Below, piece after piece: positions 25,401 through 38,143 of a stretch of 55,843 nucleotides of DNA (positions within the stretch are counted from its first letter, which is position 1; each line of letters begins with the position of its first letter). Origin of the DNA: Pelargonium nanum (Eukaryota > Streptophyta > Magnoliopsida > Geraniales > Geraniaceae); contig JAYMTF010000089.1 of the NCBI GenBank assembly GCA_036897485.1, positions 1-55,843 on the forward strand, written 5' to 3'. Position numbers and translations under genes: made by a program. The notes under the pieces were generated by a model, which did no database searches, was not told the origin of the DNA, and worked only from the letters and a program-made list of their open reading frames with translations.

Positions 25401-28400
25401 GGAATGCACCTAAAGAGTCACTCCTTATTTTGTCAGTGTAGTGTTCCTGTATCTGAAAAAAAAGTTAATCTAAACTCGTTATATAGAGTTTTCTAGTCTA
25501 TACCTTAATAGGTATAATATACCCCTGTTAAATGATATTCTAGATGGGATTATTCTATAGAATTAGTATTTATAATCTTTCGTATTTGTTGAAAGTATTT
25601 ACTGAAACGGGTTTGTTATTCTTATAATGGATCTGTATTTGTTATCCTTTTAGTTAGTTTTTTATTAAGGAGTTTGCTTATTTCCAGTTTTCTAGGTTGC
25701 TAGAGTTAGGTATGCCCGAGTTTAGTTTATAAGATAGATTATGATAAGACCCAACATCAAGAAAGTATGAATTTTAAATTATATAAGGGGCTTCGTTCCG
25801 TAATCTCTCAACTTAGTGTTGACAGGGGTTAAGTCCAGGAAATTAATTAGGTAGGAGAGTACAAATAAAGTAAATAAGGGGATATAAAATTAGAAAAAGG
25901 GAGAGCCGGCTTAATATAATTATATAAAATCAAAATATAGGGGCTGCTTAAGTAATATAATAAAAGGAGTCCTCGTCTTTATTCCGGGTTTTTCCTTTGA
26001 AAGGTTCATAAGGGGTTTAGTACTAGTCTTGGTTGGATGTTTCAAGTTTCCCATTCCTGAAGCTAAAGTAATTTATTTAGTTTACCAAAGTATTTAGGCT
26101 TTCTATGAGAACAGTCCTCACAAGCCCAGTTAGTATACCCGGATTGCACTACTATATACTCCGAATTCCCGACCCAGGTTAGACCAGTAAATGTGTTTGG
26201 TGTTCTGAAAAACTTCTTAGAGAGAGAAGATTTAGTATCCGTTATATTTACTAGATAAGTTTGCTAGCAAAAAGGCAAAGTTAACTATAATAAGGGGAAG
26301 AGCAGCTCGAATGTTAATGAAAAAATCCCTAATATTGAGACCTTAGCTTTTTAATTACCAGTAGAGACTTATATTATATTATATACTTTACTTAACTTAA
26401 AAGGAATTGGTTCAAAAGCCCTCCGACACTTAGCAAGCAACTCCCTTGTTATTTTCCCCTGCAGTGAGAGTAAAAACTCTACTTTTAACTATAGGATATC
26501 TAATATAGCAGACTTCTTTGATAATTAAAGAGGAGTTTCTCTGAATACAAAACCAAGAATGAACACGGGTGTACTAAACCCTTTCGTAATATAAAATCTA
26601 GATATAAGTTCGTCGAAGTACCCCTTTTTTGTAAAAGTTACTGGGACGTATTTAGCATGTATTTTGAAAGCTCTCCTCAAGCCGCAGGCCTATAATAATC
26701 TTGAACTGAAGGAATAGAGGGGTATATATTACGTCATATTATAAGACAGTTTTTATAATCAAATAAAGGATAACAAATAAAACGAAAAGATCTATTTCTG
26801 GATAAATTCTTGCTTATTTCTGGCTTTGGGGTTGCTATTAAGGTGTTTGTGCATTTGAAACTTTTAATACCCCGTTTTTTTATAAAACTAACAGAGCAAG
26901 ACTTTTTTTAAGGTATAACAATCGGAAATCCGAATAAGCCCCTTTATCTTCCAGGACAGGTCATAACCAAGTATTCTATCAATATTAAAAATTCTCTCTT
27001 TGATAAACCCGAAAAAAAATACAGAAGCAAATTTGGCAATAATACGGACACCTTTTAATTGGAATTCGAGAGATAAGAATTTTTCCGTTCCTAAAAGCCG
27101 GCCCAGGAGTTCTACATCAACTTGCCTTTAACAAGGGGTTTTGGTGCTGATATAGGGTTTTATTAAAGAGTAGAGAATCCTCTTGATATTTTCGGGTAAC
27201 TTTTTGATCTAGCTTGCAGTGCCGAGACTTTTGAAACCCGATTTAGATAGAGCCCTTGTATTCAACAAGTTAGAAAGATGCTGCAGTAATAAGAATAAGG
27301 AAAGGCTTTTAGTAGAGGTACAGGATTTAAGTTTTTATAAGATCATGGGTATGTTAGTAAATTTCGAGTTTTATAGCTTTTAATTTTGTAAATACTCTAT
27401 TTTTGAATGAGGAATTCCTTGTTCTATAATAGAAAGGGGTGGCGTGAAGATAATAAATTGTAATTAAGTATTTTAACTTATTCTATATAGGAGTTCCTTT
27501 TTTCCTATATATATAGTAACGTGAGTCAATTTCCCCTTTTTAGTTATTACAATCTATGCTCAATATAAGATTACCTTGTAGGATATCGAAGAAAAGGACA
27601 TCGAGTACTTTACGGTTTTACTTTGCGAAGATATATGAGACGTCATTCTTTTTAGGAATTTTTTGTAAACTGTTGATAGACAATAGGGTAACAGCCTGCT
27701 CGCCAATAGTACCCATAATACTAGTGTAAAGTAAGCTAATTACAGGTTCTAACTTATACTATTGGGCCATCTTCACTGGAACAAACACAATCAAGGAAAT
27801 CCTTTTGCAACCGTACTGTATCGTAGTAAAGTTAAGTAATGCTGAAGCCTTTGAAATATAGAGATACTCTAGTAGAACACAGATACAATTTTAATCTTTT
27901 TGCAGGGGATACTTAGCAAGCTTCTAGTTTTTTGGTGGCTTTCCACTAAGAGAGTGCACAATTTGATTGATTTCCTTATTTATTCCCCCAATTCGAGAAA
28001 TACCTCTACGTTTTATTATTCACTGCGTTCCAGAAGTCTGAGTATACGTTAGTCTAATTATGGGGTATTATATGGTTCACATTCAGATCCTACTTCTAAG
28101 CTACTACAGTAAGTATAATAACATTAGGTGTTTGTACAGATTAATAATATTCACTTCCTTGTAATTCTTTTAGGGCTCTAACCTACCTTATTCATTAGGG
28201 GATTTTCGGTACTGAAGTTTTCTTTTATACTGCTAGTTTTACACAATTATCAAGCTAAGGAACTCTTTTGTCATATTACACGGGGGAATTTAAGATCAAA
28301 AAGTTTAGTAAGTCATTATTAAAAAGGTCTCCATTTCTAGGTATTACATCCAATATTGTCGTAATATTAGGGCTCTCGTAGTGTACTAAGACTATTGGTG

Positions 28401-30300
28401 AAAGGGAAGTTTCAATTTATTCTATTTTTAAGGTATGCTTTTTTTAGTCTGGGTAGAAGAACCTTGAAAGAGAGGAGTATAATCCCGACTTACGTATGAT
28501 GTTTTTGTTGAATTTATCAATAATAAAGATACTTTGAAAAAAACAGGAGTTTAGCTTTCTGCTTTCTAATTTAGAGTGTTAATGTAGTTGATAGATCAAG
28601 GAGACATTTTGATTGCTATAGTATTCTCGGATTTTAGCATAAGTGTAAGGAGCGACTAGCTAAAAATTTTTATTAAAAAAAGGTTAACTGAAAAGCATAA
28701 ACCGAGAAATTCATTTTTATTTACTTGTTTTACTCTAGCTTTAGTAGCTATGGAGTCGAGGAGAGGCTGTAAATCTAACAAGGATTCTATGTACAGTAAT
28801 TTTTTAACGAGTGTGCCGGGTACTCTTAAAGTTTTCAGATCTAGGTTAAGTAACTCTTTTAAGAGTTTAGGACAGTTTGTATTCTAGTTTCAAAACCCAA
28901 GCACAAGTAAAGTATAAACTACATTTGGAAAAATTGGCTTTTAGTTTACACTTCTTTTTAAAAGGGGAACCCCTACAAAGAAAGCATTTGCCACTCCTAA
29001 GGAAATTTGGCCTAGCTTACTTATTTATACTAATTTTATGCTTATAAGCAACCCTCTTTTAACCAATTCCAGGTATTATTGTTATTATTAAAAAGAAACC
29101 TTTTAGCAGGTACATAAAATTCTTTCTAAATTACTACTGTTCTAATTATCCGAATAGAAAATCCCATTAGAAAGCTTGGACTGCGCATCTATTTCTAATT
29201 TTAAACACTAAGAAAAACGAGACCTAGGAAACACTGAAGTCCTAATTCCAAGGGACTCCTTTAAACAAGGCGCCTTTTCGAAGATATATAATTTCTTGAG
29301 CATTTACTGTTTATAAGAATGACTCTAGTAAAATACCAAGAGATTATATTTTTTAATCCCTATCAGTGACTTAGTCTTGTTCTTGCTTATTTGGGGTCTT
29401 CATCAAAATAGATAGTGGTAACAAAGTTTGGGAGTTATAGTGAAGCACGCTTAGTATAAGATGCTTGAGAAGAGAGCTCATAGTACTTCTTTGACTACTG
29501 GACGTGCTAGATAAAAGCTAGGAAGGAGTCCGAATAGGGAGAATATATCCCGCGTAAATATTTGAAGTATTGCTTACCTGTTCTAGTTTTCTTATATTGT
29601 GTCTATGTTTTATTCAGGCAGAAAAGGGAAACCCGGGCCCAATTAGTTCAAACTCTTTCAGTTCCTTAGCTTCTTAAAGTTACTTGGTCTACTCTCTCTC
29701 AGGATCTTCCTTTCTCTCTTAAATCTTCAAATTCATGTAACAACCTCTTTTTTTAGGATATATTATCTTTCTTGTGGTATCCCGAGCTAAGAAGTACTCG
29801 CAAGGGATTTTATGGCATATCTTTTCTATGTTAAGCATATAGTATAGGATTCCCTTTGACTTCGAAAAGCGCTTACAGATTTCCTTTCTGATGAGGGGAC
29901 AAAGCCTTGAAAGTTTTTTTAATGATTTGACTAGATACACCTAACACCTTGCTTATAAGAGGAGTCCTATAATGGAGCAAAAATTGCACTAAAAGGCGTA
30001 CAAATTTAATCCACAAATGAGTAGAAAGTCCTTGAATTCTTCAACAAGTACTGAGTTTTTGCGGATCTCTTATAGTATATATAGTATAAGACATATTCTG
30101 TGACTTTAATGTATTAACCTAAAATTAAATAGTTTAACTTAAGTACCAGGAATACAGGGCTTTTAATAAAGTCAGATCAAGTTTTTAAGCGGATTCCATT
30201 AATCTTATTGAGTATAACTGTAATACGATACCCTCTGAGTAATGCCTTTTAGACAGGTAATTTAGGCTTTTATCAGCTTCGCTCTCTCTATCATATCTGT
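22466..30300. other. Gene-free AT-rich stretch
   Basis: No recognisable gene; the longest frames are 71 codons (23221-23436 minus) and 73 codons (29719-29940 minus), both without domains and within chance. GGANTCC palindromes occur at 25966-25972, 29253-29259, 29525-29531, 29961-29967 and 30191-30197, a local concentration around 29.2-30.2 kb. GTGAGAGTAAAAACTCT at 26464-26480 repeats 6358-6374 exactly, a match length expected about once by chance. Confidence 0.45.
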
Positions 30301-30309
30301 TTCAGATCA

Positions 30310-30332
30310 GAATTCTAGGATTCGAACCGATG
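30310..30332 (-). other. Isolated T-arm-like fragment
   Basis: The minus strand reads ATCGGTTCGAATCCTAG, with the conserved TTCGAAT loop and outer CC. Only three of five stem pairs form and no D-arm or acceptor partner was found nearby. Probably a tRNA remnant or chance. Confidence 0.15.
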
Positions 30333-30691
30333 GTACAAAAGTATATCTTTTTGAAATTGAATATCGAAGGTCCAAGCCCCAACTCCAGAGACTAGAACCA
30401 AAGAAACTAAAAAGGATTTTCTAGTTCTAACTTTATCCTAGGTAAACTAGGGGCCCGTAAGGATCCGAATGGATAACTAATATAATAAAAGGGGATAAAG
30501 TTATAATGTAACTAAATCCTGTTTATCCTGTACTATGTCTTTCGTGGAGCATAGAAGAAGTGTCTGTTACTGAATTTAAAGAGTTCTTCCATTGATTAGC
30601 TGGGACCTATCCTATTAGACATAAGGGCTTTAAAGTTAAAGGTTGAGGTAGGTCTGGAACATCAAATATTTTAAAAAATAGAATAGCCCCA

Positions 30692-30713
30692 AGTATAAGA
30701 TTAGTATAAGATT
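30692..30713 (+). repeat. Tandem 11-mer, two exact copies
   Basis: AGTATAAGATT is present twice head to tail, the longest exact short-period tandem seen. Confidence 0.85.
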
Positions 30714-31717
30714 TCATTGCATTAAGTTATGAAATGCAACTCTATGGGGTATCCGCTCAGATCACAATATAATGGTAGTTTGGAATTTAGGAATGTAATG
30801 AGTTGTAATAATAGGGATCTCATCTATGTTACGGGGTATCTTATTAAACTTTAAACTTCTTAAAAAGTGATTTCATTTTTCAAATTTATACTTTTTAGTA
30901 TTAGGGTATGATGGGAAGCGGCAAAGAAGGCAGAACTCTTTTTGACGAGTCACTTATATAGTTTATATATAGGTTCGAAAAGCTAAAAATATAAGAACAA
31001 GGAGTACTTAGTCTAGTGAGGAAGCAATGAAATCACTTAGATAGAATAAAGAATAAGATTCCATTACGTATTCCGTATACCTTCAAGTGAGCTGCTTCTG
31101 ATCTTAACTCTTCGGAAACTAAGATGCAGTTCCTCTAAAAAGGATTCCCCGGTTTAGCATTAAAATTCCTTACTATGGGAAACTTTTGACTAAAGGAAAA
31201 GCTTTTCGGGGACCCCTAGTTAATATATTTAACTTTATTATAGAATATAGAAAAATCAAGACAAAGTGCTTTATCATAAGAGAATCCATATTGGAATGGA
31301 TACCTATCTACGACTTAGAATATTTTTATGGTAAAACAAAAGGCAGGATCAACTCGTAAAATAAATTTACTTGGTTATAAGTGAAGTTTTTATTTGATAT
31401 AGTTTATCTCTTACGGGTTACTTAATAAATATTCGTTTAGAATGAGAGCTTTTTAATACTAGAAAAAGGAGCGCTACTAAAGTACGATATGATATAATTA
31501 ATACAGTGTAAAAAATATTTTTTATTGCCTCGCATTTCTGCATTTTCGTTGTATTGATTGGAAAGAATTACATAAAAACTCGATTTAGACCACAGTCCAT
31601 AAAATAAGAAAGTCTCTACTAGGAAAGTAAGAACGACCTATTAAGTATTAAATATTATTGTACATAACAATGCTAACTCATTAGTACTTTTATTCTTTTA
31701 TTGGCTATAGGATTTAG

Positions 31718-31760
31718 GCACTTTTTACAGTTCCTTTTATGCAGTAAAAGGAAAAAGTGC
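31718..31760. other. Long bulged stem-loop (16 bp)
   Basis: GCACTTTT at 31718-31725 pairs with AAAAGTGC at 31753-31760, and TCCTTTTA at 31732-31739 pairs with TAAAAGGA at 31745-31752 around the loop TGCAG. A 6-base bulge lies on the left arm only. Sixteen pairs in 43 bases is well beyond the other hairpins noticed here. It lies 41 bases before a 5' tRNA-like half (31801-31828, minus). It could be an RNA structure, processing signal or replication feature; no direct evidence distinguishes these. Confidence 0.45.
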
Positions 31761-31800
31761 TTTCTATAATTAGAATCTTTACACCTCGTAAGGAAAAAAT

Positions 31801-31828
31801 AATGCCGTATCTATTGAGCTATACACCC
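31801..31828 (-). tRNA. 5' part of a Lys-type tRNA-like sequence
   Basis: The minus strand reads GGGTGTA (acceptor), U8-A9, GCTC, AATAGATAC, GGC, then ATT. The first 16 bases match the 5' end of organellar tRNA-Lys (GGGTGTATAGCTCA). The second D-stem strand is damaged and there is no recognisable anticodon, T-arm or 3' acceptor strand downstream. As at 9318-9355, only the 5' side survives. Confidence 0.4.
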
Positions 31829-34800
31829 CAATTCTGGTTTATTCCAATCCTCGAAAGAAAGATCACGCGGAGTTTTCTACCTATCCCTAATTTCTAAATA
31901 TACGTTCGTTCATACCTAGCGTAGTCGTAACCGAATTATCTAATTAGATATTGAAGTCATTACAATGTACGAGGATCCAAGAATAAGGAAGACTGATTAT
32001 TATGCTTACACTTCTTAAAAGCGTATCATATCTTTGTTGTAAAGCTTTTAAGGCTGGGATACCTTAGAAATTATGCTCTGGAAGTATACCATAGATTACA
32101 TAAAATACACACCAATTGTTCACTAACTATCAAGGTGTAACGCCGAAAGGGTGTAAATTATATTTATACAAAAGAGCTCCGCAAACTGTATAGAACATAA
32201 ACATTAGAAGTTAGATCAACAGGCCTGATCTCGGATTTTTTAAAGTAAAAGTGTTCCTTATATTATTCCCGAGTAAGCTAGGTTCAGTTACTGCAGTATA
32301 CCCAGCTAAATAGGATTTTTCAGTCTAATCAAACTTACTTTTTAAAAATCCTACAGTAACTTTATTCGAATTGCACTGAAGTTTGTTGTTTTGTATAGTT
32401 TAAGGAAACCCTAATTATTAGACGGAAAGTTCCCTACCATGGCTATATTTTACTCATTGTACCAGAGTACAAAAGTTGCAGCTATGAAATATACAAAATA
32501 CACGTGAAAAGAATACTGCCTAAAAAAGGGAGGTATTTCGTGGATAAGGATTATATAATTATATAATAGAATTATAAAGCTCCACACTAAGTCTCTCATC
32601 CAAAAAATAGATATCTAAAATACCAAAGGGACTTGGATACGAGTACAAATATTACTTAGCAGAATACGTTAGAATGAACAAGCTAAAATATAAAAACCTT
32701 ATCCTCGTTAAGCTATATGGAACTTTCTCTTTTTTAAGAAACTCTAGAAAGTCAATACTCCTGAATGAGATCCTTTTTTTATACCTAAAATTTCTTAAAA
32801 AGCACTCTTTATACAAGTCTCTATGCGGTTAAACTTATGAAAAACATAAAAAAAATTTGTAAGGATAAGAAAATATACATGAGTACAGCCACGGGTTCGA
32901 ACCAAATTGGAGGATGGGGCATTTGAGGTTTCGCTCAAAAGGTTCTTAAAGATTAAGGTCTGTAAATAATTTAGTGCAGGTTCGAATATGGTCAACCCGT
33001 ATTGAATCTTATTGGAAAAACTAGGTTTTCAGAGAGTACACTTTAAAAGTCGATAAATACAAGGGAATTTTTCTAGTTCTAGCTTTATCACGATCCAATT
33101 AGACTAGTATGAATAGAACTTATTCTTCAGTTGACTTACATCGAGTTGCTCACAGTGTTTTACAAAAAATGTCAGCTATGTATATAGACTTTTGTAAATC
33201 TTTTTTCCCTTTTTGGGTTTTACATAGGATTCATAGTAATGAAATTACTCTACTAGAATGAGTTCCTTTTTAATACCGAGTAAGGAATTAAGCCTTAGCT
33301 TAATTTTATATTAAGTCTCTCTGGGGATTTTTTGCCATATCATCTTATGTAAGGCATCCCACAAATAACCTAAATAACCAAAAATTAAAAGCTTCCCTTG
33401 TTTAAACTAAAGTCAAATATGAGCAGGATGTAAAACTCCTTAATTATATATATAAAGGAGCCCTCAATTGTAGAGTAGACTTTTTAGTTATATATGTTTT
33501 CTTTATCCTATATACTGGATACCCTTTCGTTAGTAAATAATACATGGTAAGGTAGATATGCGGTGGCTTTTCGAGAATCTAAATATAGTGTATAGTTAGT
33601 ACAACGTTGCTAATATTAAGGATATACATTGAAGGTGCTATTTTTACAAAATAAAAGAAAGTATACGATACAAAGAAAGTAAACCGAGGGGCAAAGCTTA
33701 TTTTTAAGAAAGGTTGTTGTAGGGTTTTCCGATAGACAGAATCTCAGTATGGCGGACCCGTAAAAAGTGATCCCTATGTTTTAAGTAGTTACAGTGTAAC
33801 TCTATCAGAACCCAGAAATAACTTATACTCTACTGGTAATTGACGTAGATTTAATCTTGAAATAGAAAGGGGACTGCACCTATTAGTATGTCTTTAGTTA
33901 CAAGTTTATTAAACTAACAAAAAGATGTCAGCTATCGGACTGCGGGCTTACTCGGATGTAGCTGAATATTAGTATGTTACTATTAAAATTAAAATAGGGT
34001 ACCCCTTAATTAAAGGCTTATTCTAAAAAAAGCTTTGTCTCTTTCATGCTCTACGTAGTATAAGTATGTCTAGAGGTAACCAATAACAGGAAATGCAAGT
34101 AATCTCTACTCAACAATTCCCTAGATAGGATAGGTTTTCATTTTATTAGTAGTTTTAAGGTTAGTTCTTTTTAGCTTTCCTTGGTGAGTAAATCCAGGTT
34201 AAAAAGAAACAAGTGTAACTGACAAAGCCCGCTTTCTACTTCGGTTTTTCAAAACACCATAAGAAACCAAAGTGAAGGATACCCAATAAGTTAAGTACTA
34301 CTAAGTCGAATTCAAGTTGATAGATAATATAATGGAGATTCGTCATAATGGGAGATTTACAATTGTGGTAAGATAGAATTCTTATACTATCACACAATAT
34401 GATTCGCAATGCTGAAACACAAGGTTCAAGTTATACTTTTTATTATACCTTTCTAAACTAGAGGTGCTTAAATTACTAAATCCAAAAACTAAAGTCTTCA
34501 AACAAAATCTTTGTAAAGTATTAAAGTATGGGAGTACTCTAATTGCTCTATTGTATAGATTGCTTGAGCTATGAGCTCTTAGTATTAGACCAAATTCTCA
34601 TGTAATCCAAGACCCCACGGATGCTCGCTAGTTAGTAACATAACTTAATTAGTCTAATTACCTATATGCTGCTTCGTGTGGGAATTAATAAATAAATGGT
34701 ACTTAAAAAGGTTACAAGGGCAAAACTAGCTTTTTTATAACAATTAACAATAATGATGTTGAGAGTTTTATTTGCTCGGGAATACATTGTAATATATTTG

Positions 34801-35763
34801 TAGTAAATTTCTGAAGTTGCTTCAAAAAAAGGGAGGGGCTTAATAAGGTAAGTATCTTTTGGAGTTTCCAGTTTTGTTGAATGCTTTTGCCGTGAAATTG
34901 TGCTAAAATGTCTCACTTGGATGAATAGCAAGATTCCGCGGAAGTTTGCTAGTTAGTGAGTTTCTTTTACTACTTTTTTATTTGTTTCCTAAGTTTGTTT
35001 GCTTGTTTGTACATTTTTAGGACGTAAAGTCTTATTTCCTAAATTTCTACTAAAGCAAAAAGCGAAAATTGATAAACTTATTCCTAAACGAGACCCTTTC
35101 TATAAGTATAAATTGCAGTACAAAGCAGAGATTGCTCCTTGAACCAAGTTAGATTCTTTTTCTATTGATCAGGAAATATCTAAATGTAATCTTGTAAATA
35201 TATGAGGCCTTTATCTTATTATTTTTAATTTTTAATCAAGAAAAGACTTTTTTCTATATTATACTCAAGGTACGCGCCCCGACTCTATAAGATATCCCGA
35301 AATTATGAAACTAGCTGTTGACTAATTAAATTAATGTTAAAGGAAATCTTCGTATTTGTTCAAGTTTTTAGGTATTGAGTATTCTTCTCAAGAAATAAAG
35401 TCCCCACGATGTATGTTGCAGGACTAATATGCCTTTCGAATTATCTAACTATTAGTACAAGTCTTAAAAGCGGTATGGCATCTCGATGAGTTATACGGTG
35501 TTGTTGGTTCAGAGAAACTTATTAGAAAAGCTTGCACTAACTCTTTTGAAGCTAGGAGGGGGGATCCTAAAATAAGGTATAAAATAAAGCATTAAACAAG
35601 GATTAAAGTATATGGGTAAGAGGGGGGATGTTTATACCGCCCGGCTTTAAGAATAATAAATTAAACTCTGAAAAAGGGAATACCAAAGTTTCAAGTCCGA
35701 TTAGGTATAGAGCCCTGTTAAGTATTCGATAGGGTAAACTTAAGATATGCTGCTTACTATTAG

Positions 35764-35782
35764 TTACCGGGTATTCCGGTAA
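35764..35782. other. Short GC-rich stem-loop
   Basis: TTACCGG and CCGGTAA form a 7-bp perfect stem around GTATT. Chance occurrence cannot be excluded. Confidence 0.3.
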
Positions 35783-36490
35783 AAGGTGTCCCCCAGGATA
35801 ATTAATAGGCGCTTTGCCTGTTCTATACCCCTGTATAGTATATTATGAAGAGATTCTCTCTAGACAATAATAGAAATTTGGGGTCGGTATTTTTAAGGCT
35901 ATTTATCGGGACTCTGGCTATAGTAATTCTTTGTCATTAAAGGATTCTCTAAAAAGTAATCTTTTAGGGTTAGCGCAGTGCGGTTGGATTAACTTAGCTA
36001 ATATAAAGGAGAATTCTTCTTTTGGCACTAAAATAATTAGTAATCTAATTACTATTAGGAGTTTCTATGTTTTTGGTTTTTAACAAGTAGCTATGCCTTT
36101 ATTAGTTGATGGAACAAACGGGGTTTCACAAAAATCGGTTAGAGTACTTTAACTTCCGAGTTACTTATACATTAGAGGAATTCCTTTAGTTATACGGATA
36201 ATTAATAGAATTTCTTTAGCTCCGCATTTGACATCGTGCTGCAGTTCGGGTAGATTCTTTAATTGATACTTTGGAACTAGGGATCCCCTTTTAGAACTTC
36301 TACTTTTTTCAGTTTAACCTCGCGCGCTTGTTTATAGGCCAGTTGTATACTACCCGGGTCACAAATTAGAGTTTAACTCTTTAAATATACTAATAAATTT
36401 TAACTATTTAAGAGGAAAGGAGTTCTACGTAAGTAGTAGACTACAAAAATAATAGAAGCGCTGACTTTAGCTAATTTAATAATACTTTCT

Positions 36491-36530
36491 GAAGCTAACG
36501 GAAGCTAACGGAAGATAAAGGAAGGCTACA
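36491..36530 (+). repeat. Degenerate tandem 10-mer array, four units
   Basis: GAAGCTAACG occurs twice exactly, followed by two decayed units, GAAGATAAAG and GAAGGCTACA, all beginning GAAG. The exact period of 10 matches the other tandem 10-mers of the window. Confidence 0.75.
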
Positions 36531-38080
36531 AAGCTTTTCGGGGACTGCCTTTTATTTATAATATTCCTAGGATTGGGTTATCTATGACAATGGGCCTAGC
36601 AGTTGCTATTATACTAATTATTACTGCGGGATGTTCCTTGTAGAAAGAAAGAAAGTAGGATTAATTACCCCCCTTTTAAGTAAGGTACTACACTAGTTAC
36701 AGAAAAGATTTCCTTTCCAATATACTAAATATGCATGGTACTCTATCTAGTAGGATACGTTACCAAATAAAATTGGTGTTAATGGTTTGCACCAGGATAA
36801 TTACTATGGAATATTTTATAACTAAATGACACAGTTGAAAGCATATACTGAAACTTGTTAAAAAGAACTCCCCTGGTAGGCGGCTCCAGTTAGATTCTGT
36901 GATCTTGATAAAACTTCCTGCTATCTGACTTACTATATTTGATAAGTTCCCCCTTTCTTTTTACGAGCACCCTTTGTTAATTTCGGCAGATTCAAGGTTT
37001 TCAAAAAACCCTAGACTCCTTCTTTTGCAATATATTTTTTGAATTCTTTTCGTAATTCTAGTTACCAAACTTGAGATAAACCTAGTTGGATATATACTAT
37101 ATAAGAGAAATCCTGTTTACTTCAATCCTAAGACTTTTCTGAAACTCTTAAAAAAAGATAAGACCAAAGCTTAAGCTAGACTCGTTAACAGGAAACAAAC
37201 TCTTCAATTTTACAGAGAAAATAAAATCATAGTAATTGTAATACCTTCTCTTGGGCTGCCCGTTGGTAAAAAGAGTGTCCTTTTTCCAATTTTTAGTCTA
37301 GATAAGGACAAAAACCCGAGATTTCTGGATTATAATCTGAAAAAGCTAAGAGTAGCCAGTCATAAATAGTAAACAAAGCCTTTCCCGTTTATCTGTTAGA
37401 GTTAAAGTAAGCTTATTAGTTCCCGGTTTTCAAGCTGTTATAATAAAACCTTCTTATATCACAGTATTTCAGGAATATTTTTTGGGAAATTCTATGCTCT
37501 ATCTAAGTTACCCCCAGTACTCTCGGTATGACCAGATGTAACACAATTAGACTTTACTAAGTAAAGTTAGCTTATCCACAAACCAACAGAGTCATTAGTG
37601 AGTACTTCTCCTTTTACAAGAAAAGTAAAGGAAGCACATTAAGGCAAGCTCCAATTGAATCCTTTTTTTGCCCTAAAATAACTATCCATTTGTGTTTTCA
37701 CCTAAGTAAAAAGTATTCTTAGGAAATTGAACGCTATTGGGGCCCTGTCACCGCTAAGACTTAATAATATATAGCTGGGTTTCACTGATACGGAAAAGAA
37801 AAGAAGAGAGTCAAGTCGAAGGCTAAAGGTACAAAAAGATTTTTTGCTTGCTATTACTTTTTTAGATCTCATTCCAAGTCTATCATATTTTTGTGTCTTA
37901 CTCAGTACAAATAAATAAAATTTAAATATTAAGACTTGTTTCTGTCAGAACGTTGTAAATACTATTCGCTATTAGCCTCAACCTAGATCTATTTAGTGTT
38001 AATAGGTATCCTAGTTTACCAATTGTTCTTGTTTGATAAAACCCCGAGCATGCCTTTGTAAATCTAATAACTATTAATGC

Positions 38081-38143
38081 TGGATTAAGCCACTCGTCGG
38101 TAGAGTATTGACCTAATAGTGGAAATTTCAAATCCCAATATAG
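38081..38143 (+). other. Degenerate tRNA-like sequence
   Basis: GTCGGTAGAG resembles a D-loop and D-arm end, TATTGACCTAATA could be a shortened anticodon arm with only a 5-base loop, and AATTTCAAATCCC resembles a T-loop and its 3' stem. The D-arm 5' strand (GCCACTC) is not a good partner, and no acceptor stem forms. The order and spacing are tRNA-like but the loop sizes are wrong. Confidence 0.25.

Larger units (their letters stand above)
31829..38080. other. Gene-free AT-rich stretch
   Basis: No recognisable gene; frames of 66 codons (32795-32995 minus) and 89 codons (34662-34931 minus) show no domain and are within chance. Contains a stem-loop TTACCGG/CCGGTAA at 35764-35782 with a 5-base loop, and a degenerate tandem 10-mer array at 36491-36530. 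Confidence 0.45.

Noticed and set aside
6358..26480. Exact 17-base repeat GTGAGAGTAAAAACTCT at 6358 and 26464
   Set aside because: One exact match of this length is expected by chance in 56 kb of this composition, and its hairpin is only 5 bp.
34662..34931. 89-codon open frame, minus strand
   Set aside because: No recognisable motif or upstream signal; within chance length.
36491..36530. Possible CRISPR-like array
   Set aside because: Units are 10 bases with no spacers, so a simple tandem repeat.
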